The notes under the pieces: model-generated
What the model was told of the DNA's origin: nothing
The model's input: only the letters and a program-made list of their open reading frames with translations
Databases searched by the model: none
In this document: piece after piece, positions 62,390 through 64,000 of the stretch
Position numbering within the stretch: position 1 is the stretch's first letter
How the letters are laid out: each line of letters opens with the position of its first letter
Translations under genes and position numbers: made by a program
NCBI GenBank assembly: GCA_903828675.1
Contig: CAIKND010000217.1
Span: forward strand, 1 to 64,000
Direction of reading: 5' to 3'
From: an uncultured Acidobacteriaceae bacterium
GTDB taxonomy: Bacteria; Acidobacteriota; Terriglobia; Terriglobales; Acidobacteriaceae
DNA: 64,000 nucleotides

Positions 62390-62423
62390 GTCGCCGTGAA
62401 TAAAATTTGGACAAAGGATGTTC

Positions 62424-62918
62424 ATGAGAAACGCTATTGAAGTGATGCAGAGCAGGCGCAGCATCCGTACCTACGCCGATAAGCCCGTAGAGCGTGCGCT
62501 GATTGAAGAAATTATCGACTGTGCCCGCCTGGCTCCGACCGCGATGAACGATCAGCCATGGGATTTCATCGTCCTGACGGCCAGGGAAGATTTGCAGCAG
62601 ATTCCAACCATGATTGGACACGCGGAGTTCATTGCGAACGCGGCCTTTGCCGTGCTGGTGCTGGCGCGGGAAGCCAACTGCGCCCTGGAGGATTGCTGTG
62701 CGGCTACTGAAAACCTGCTGATCGCTGCCGCCGCCCATGGCATCGGCTCCTGCTGGGTGGCAGGCGCCAAACAGGCTTACGCGCCGGTGGTGGCCAAGGC
62801 CTTTGGGGCGCCGGAAGACCGTCAGCTCATCGCCATTGTCTCGTTCGGCTATCCGGCCGAGAATCCGCAGATCGAAAAGCGTTCACTGGCGGATGTTTTG
62901 CACTGGGACCAGTTTTAG
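62424..62918 (+). CDS. nitroreductase family protein
   Basis: A 164-residue FMN-dependent oxidoreductase. ATG 62424 is chosen: AAAGG (62413-62417) lies 6 bases before it but directly abuts the alternative ATG 62418. FMN-site sequences SRRSIRTYADKPV, ARLAPTAMNDQPW and GIGSCWVAG. Substrate unknown. Confidence 0.88.
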   Translation: MRNAIEVMQSRRSIRTYADKPVERALIEEIIDCARLAPTAMNDQPWDFIVLTAREDLQQIPTMIGHAEFIANAAFAVLVLAREANCALEDCCAATENLLIAAAAHGIGSCWVAGAKQAYAPVVAKAFGAPEDRQLIAIVSFGYPAENPQIEKRSLADVLHWDQF

Positions 62919-63303
62919 CAATCCGAATCATGATTGGTTTTCCACCCTTTCGCTGACAGCGCGACAAGGGTGGTGCCCCCGGGTTTTGAATATTTACAGG
63001 CAGGATAAAACCCAATTTCTCCACTGATTGCCCGGGAAGTAACGCCCGGCAACGAACCACAACATGAGACACCGGCCCTGCCAACGCGAAAATGCGTTGG
63101 CTGTCGCGCCCCCGCGTGAATGGAATTCAACGGTGATGAGTCTTCTTCAATTCACAGTAAATATATATAAATAAATTACTTATAGGCACTATCACGGCTC
63201 CTTTCGATACCGCCCAATCCATCTTGCACGATTCCGCAGCCTCGTGACCGCTGTCACTTTCGCCGAAATCATCCCAAGTTACACTCGGTATGTGGTTATC
63301 GAT
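62919..63303. other. leader region of rex with palindrome and AT-rich stretch
   Basis: Holds a palindrome (62942-62978) and, at 63159-63184, an AT-rich run (AAATATATATAAATAAATTA) that may be the rex promoter. No clear Rex operator could be fixed. The rex frame is open back to GTG 63244. Confidence 0.5.
62942..62978 (-). repeat. palindromic repeat, CCACCCTT family
   Basis: CCACCCTT (62942-62949) pairs with AAGGGTGG (62966-62973), with partly paired TCGCT/AGCG inside, next to GTGCCCCC. Related in outline to the GTGCCCC/GGGTGGGA palindromes. Confidence 0.6.
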
Positions 63304-63996
63304 ATGAATTTATCGAATACGTTGATCGTGAAGCGGCGTGAAGCGCCCTCGATCCCTCAGCCGAGCCTCATGCGGCTGCCTCAATACCACCATTATCTGG
63401 TGGAACTTGAGACCAAGGGGGTCAGCCGGATCTCGTGCAGCGTCATTGGCCGGGATTTGAACTGTGTGCCGGTGCAGGTTCGCAAGGATCTGCAATACAC
63501 GGGAATCATCGGCAAGCCGAAGACGGGCTACTCGGTCTCAGAGCTAATCCGGGCGATAGAAACATTTCTCGGCTGGAATAACGTGAACGAGGCGTTTCTG
63601 GTGGGAGTGGGGAACCTAGGCACAGCACTGCTGGGCCACGAGCGGTTCTCGAAGTTCGGCCTGAGCATCGTGGCCGCATTCGATACCGACCCTGCCAAGA
63701 TCGGCCTGTGGATTCATGACAAGGCTGTATTGTCGCTGGACAAGATGAGCGACTTGGCCCCGCGGATGAGCATTCATCTGGGAATCATCACCACTCCTGC
63801 GGAAGTGGCGCAGATGGTGGCCGATGAGATGGTGAAGGGCGGCATCCAGGCCATCTGGAACTTTGCTCCCGTAAAGCTCAAAGTCCCCGAGCACATCATC
63901 GTGCACAACGAAGATCTCTACAATTCGCTGGCTTCGCTTTCCTGGAAGCTGGCAAGACGATTCCGGGTACCAATTCAAGAGAAGGAGGCCGTTTAA
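63304..63996 (+). CDS. rex: redox-sensing transcriptional repressor Rex
   Basis: A 230-residue regulator that binds DNA at high NAD+/NADH ratio and lets go when NADH rises. Winged helix in LPQYHHYLVELETKGVSRISC through VRKDLQYTG, then a Rossmann domain with GVGNLGTALLGH and AFDTDPAKIG. ATG 63304 (MNLSN) is preferred over GTG 63244. The next ATG follows its stop at once (63997), so a cotranscribed gene begins at the edge. Confidence 0.93.
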   Translation: MNLSNTLIVKRREAPSIPQPSLMRLPQYHHYLVELETKGVSRISCSVIGRDLNCVPVQVRKDLQYTGIIGKPKTGYSVSELIRAIETFLGWNNVNEAFLVGVGNLGTALLGHERFSKFGLSIVAAFDTDPAKIGLWIHDKAVLSLDKMSDLAPRMSIHLGIITTPAEVAQMVADEMVKGGIQAIWNFAPVKLKVPEHIIVHNEDLYNSLASLSWKLARRFRVPIQEKEAV

Positions 63997-64000
63997 ATGG
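63997..64000 (+). CDS. start of a gene running off the window
   Basis: ATGG directly after the rex stop codon (TAAATGG). GAAGGAG lies just upstream within the rex end and would serve as its ribosome site. Only the start codon is visible, so nothing can be said of the product. Confidence 0.4.

Noticed and set aside
63110..63160. Possible Rex self-regulating operator (GTGAA...TTCAA, and a TTCACA half-site)
   Set aside because: Spacing and bases do not fit TTGTGAA-N4-TTCACAA well enough.

Overview
The window looks like chromosomal DNA from an acidobacterium, most likely class Terriglobia. This is an inference from gene content and style: secreted glycoside hydrolases (GH27, GH29, DUF1080), a DUF2277 protein, a WxxGxW-repeat lipoprotein, a GH27 protein with an internal membrane segment before a Gly/Ser linker, an Lhr-Nei pair, and many palindromic intergenic repeats. 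No rRNA, tRNA or CRISPR array was seen. About 55 genes are supported, and most are housekeeping.

Layout. 1-7.5 kb: end of an unknown gene, a secreted DUF1080 protein, then an MCE/Mla-type lipid-transport operon (lipoprotein-like protein, MlaE permease, MlaF ATPase, MlaD-like protein with an OmpA-like C-terminus), a tiny membrane protein and an OmpA-family protein. 8.2-11.9 kb: a two-domain glycosyltransferase, a GH130-type enzyme and a zinc-ribbon protein. 11.9-17.9 kb: secreted alpha-galactosidase, unknown secreted protein, Gln-rich lipoprotein and a molybdopterin-fold-like secreted protein. 17.9-27.5 kb: a lone NuoI, then nucleoside salvage genes on the minus strand (uridine kinase, purine nucleoside phosphorylase, NupC-type transporter, pyrimidine nucleoside phosphorylase, cytidine deaminase) with unrelated small genes between them. 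27.7-32.9 kb: a compact chemotaxis operon cheA-cheW-cheY-cheB-cheR behind a good sigma-28-like promoter. 32.9-46 kb: AMP-ligase/ACP/PlsC fusion, lhr helicase, nei glycosylase, class A PBP and proS. 46-52 kb: arabinose-5-phosphate isomerase, TlpA-like thioredoxin, DsbD-alpha domain protein, a REP-associated tyrosine transposase (RAYT), glnS and a DUF4190-like protein. 52.1-58 kb: a toxin-antitoxin module beside a duplicated gltX 3' end, gltX, ispF, ispD, tilS. 58.5-64 kb: ftsH, GH29 fucosidase, nitroreductase, and rex at the right edge with another gene starting directly behind it.

The most unusual layer is the repeats. (1) A palindrome family with outer arms GTGCCCC...GGGTGGGA occurs between genes and also inside coding sequence: two copies sit in frame in lhr, and a third, different palindrome is in frame in the same gene. 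(2) A larger intergenic element has a 15-bp hairpin head, a conserved core and a long C-rich tail. Two copies carry head and tail; a third shares only core and tail. (3) The RAYT gene is enclosed by REP hairpins and a perfect 13-bp inverted repeat. (4) Degenerate 7-bp tandem arrays occur at four intergenic sites. (5) A toxin-antitoxin cassette lies between gltX and a diverged second copy of its 3' end. Together these suggest a genome shaped by RAYT-type and other small mobile sequences.
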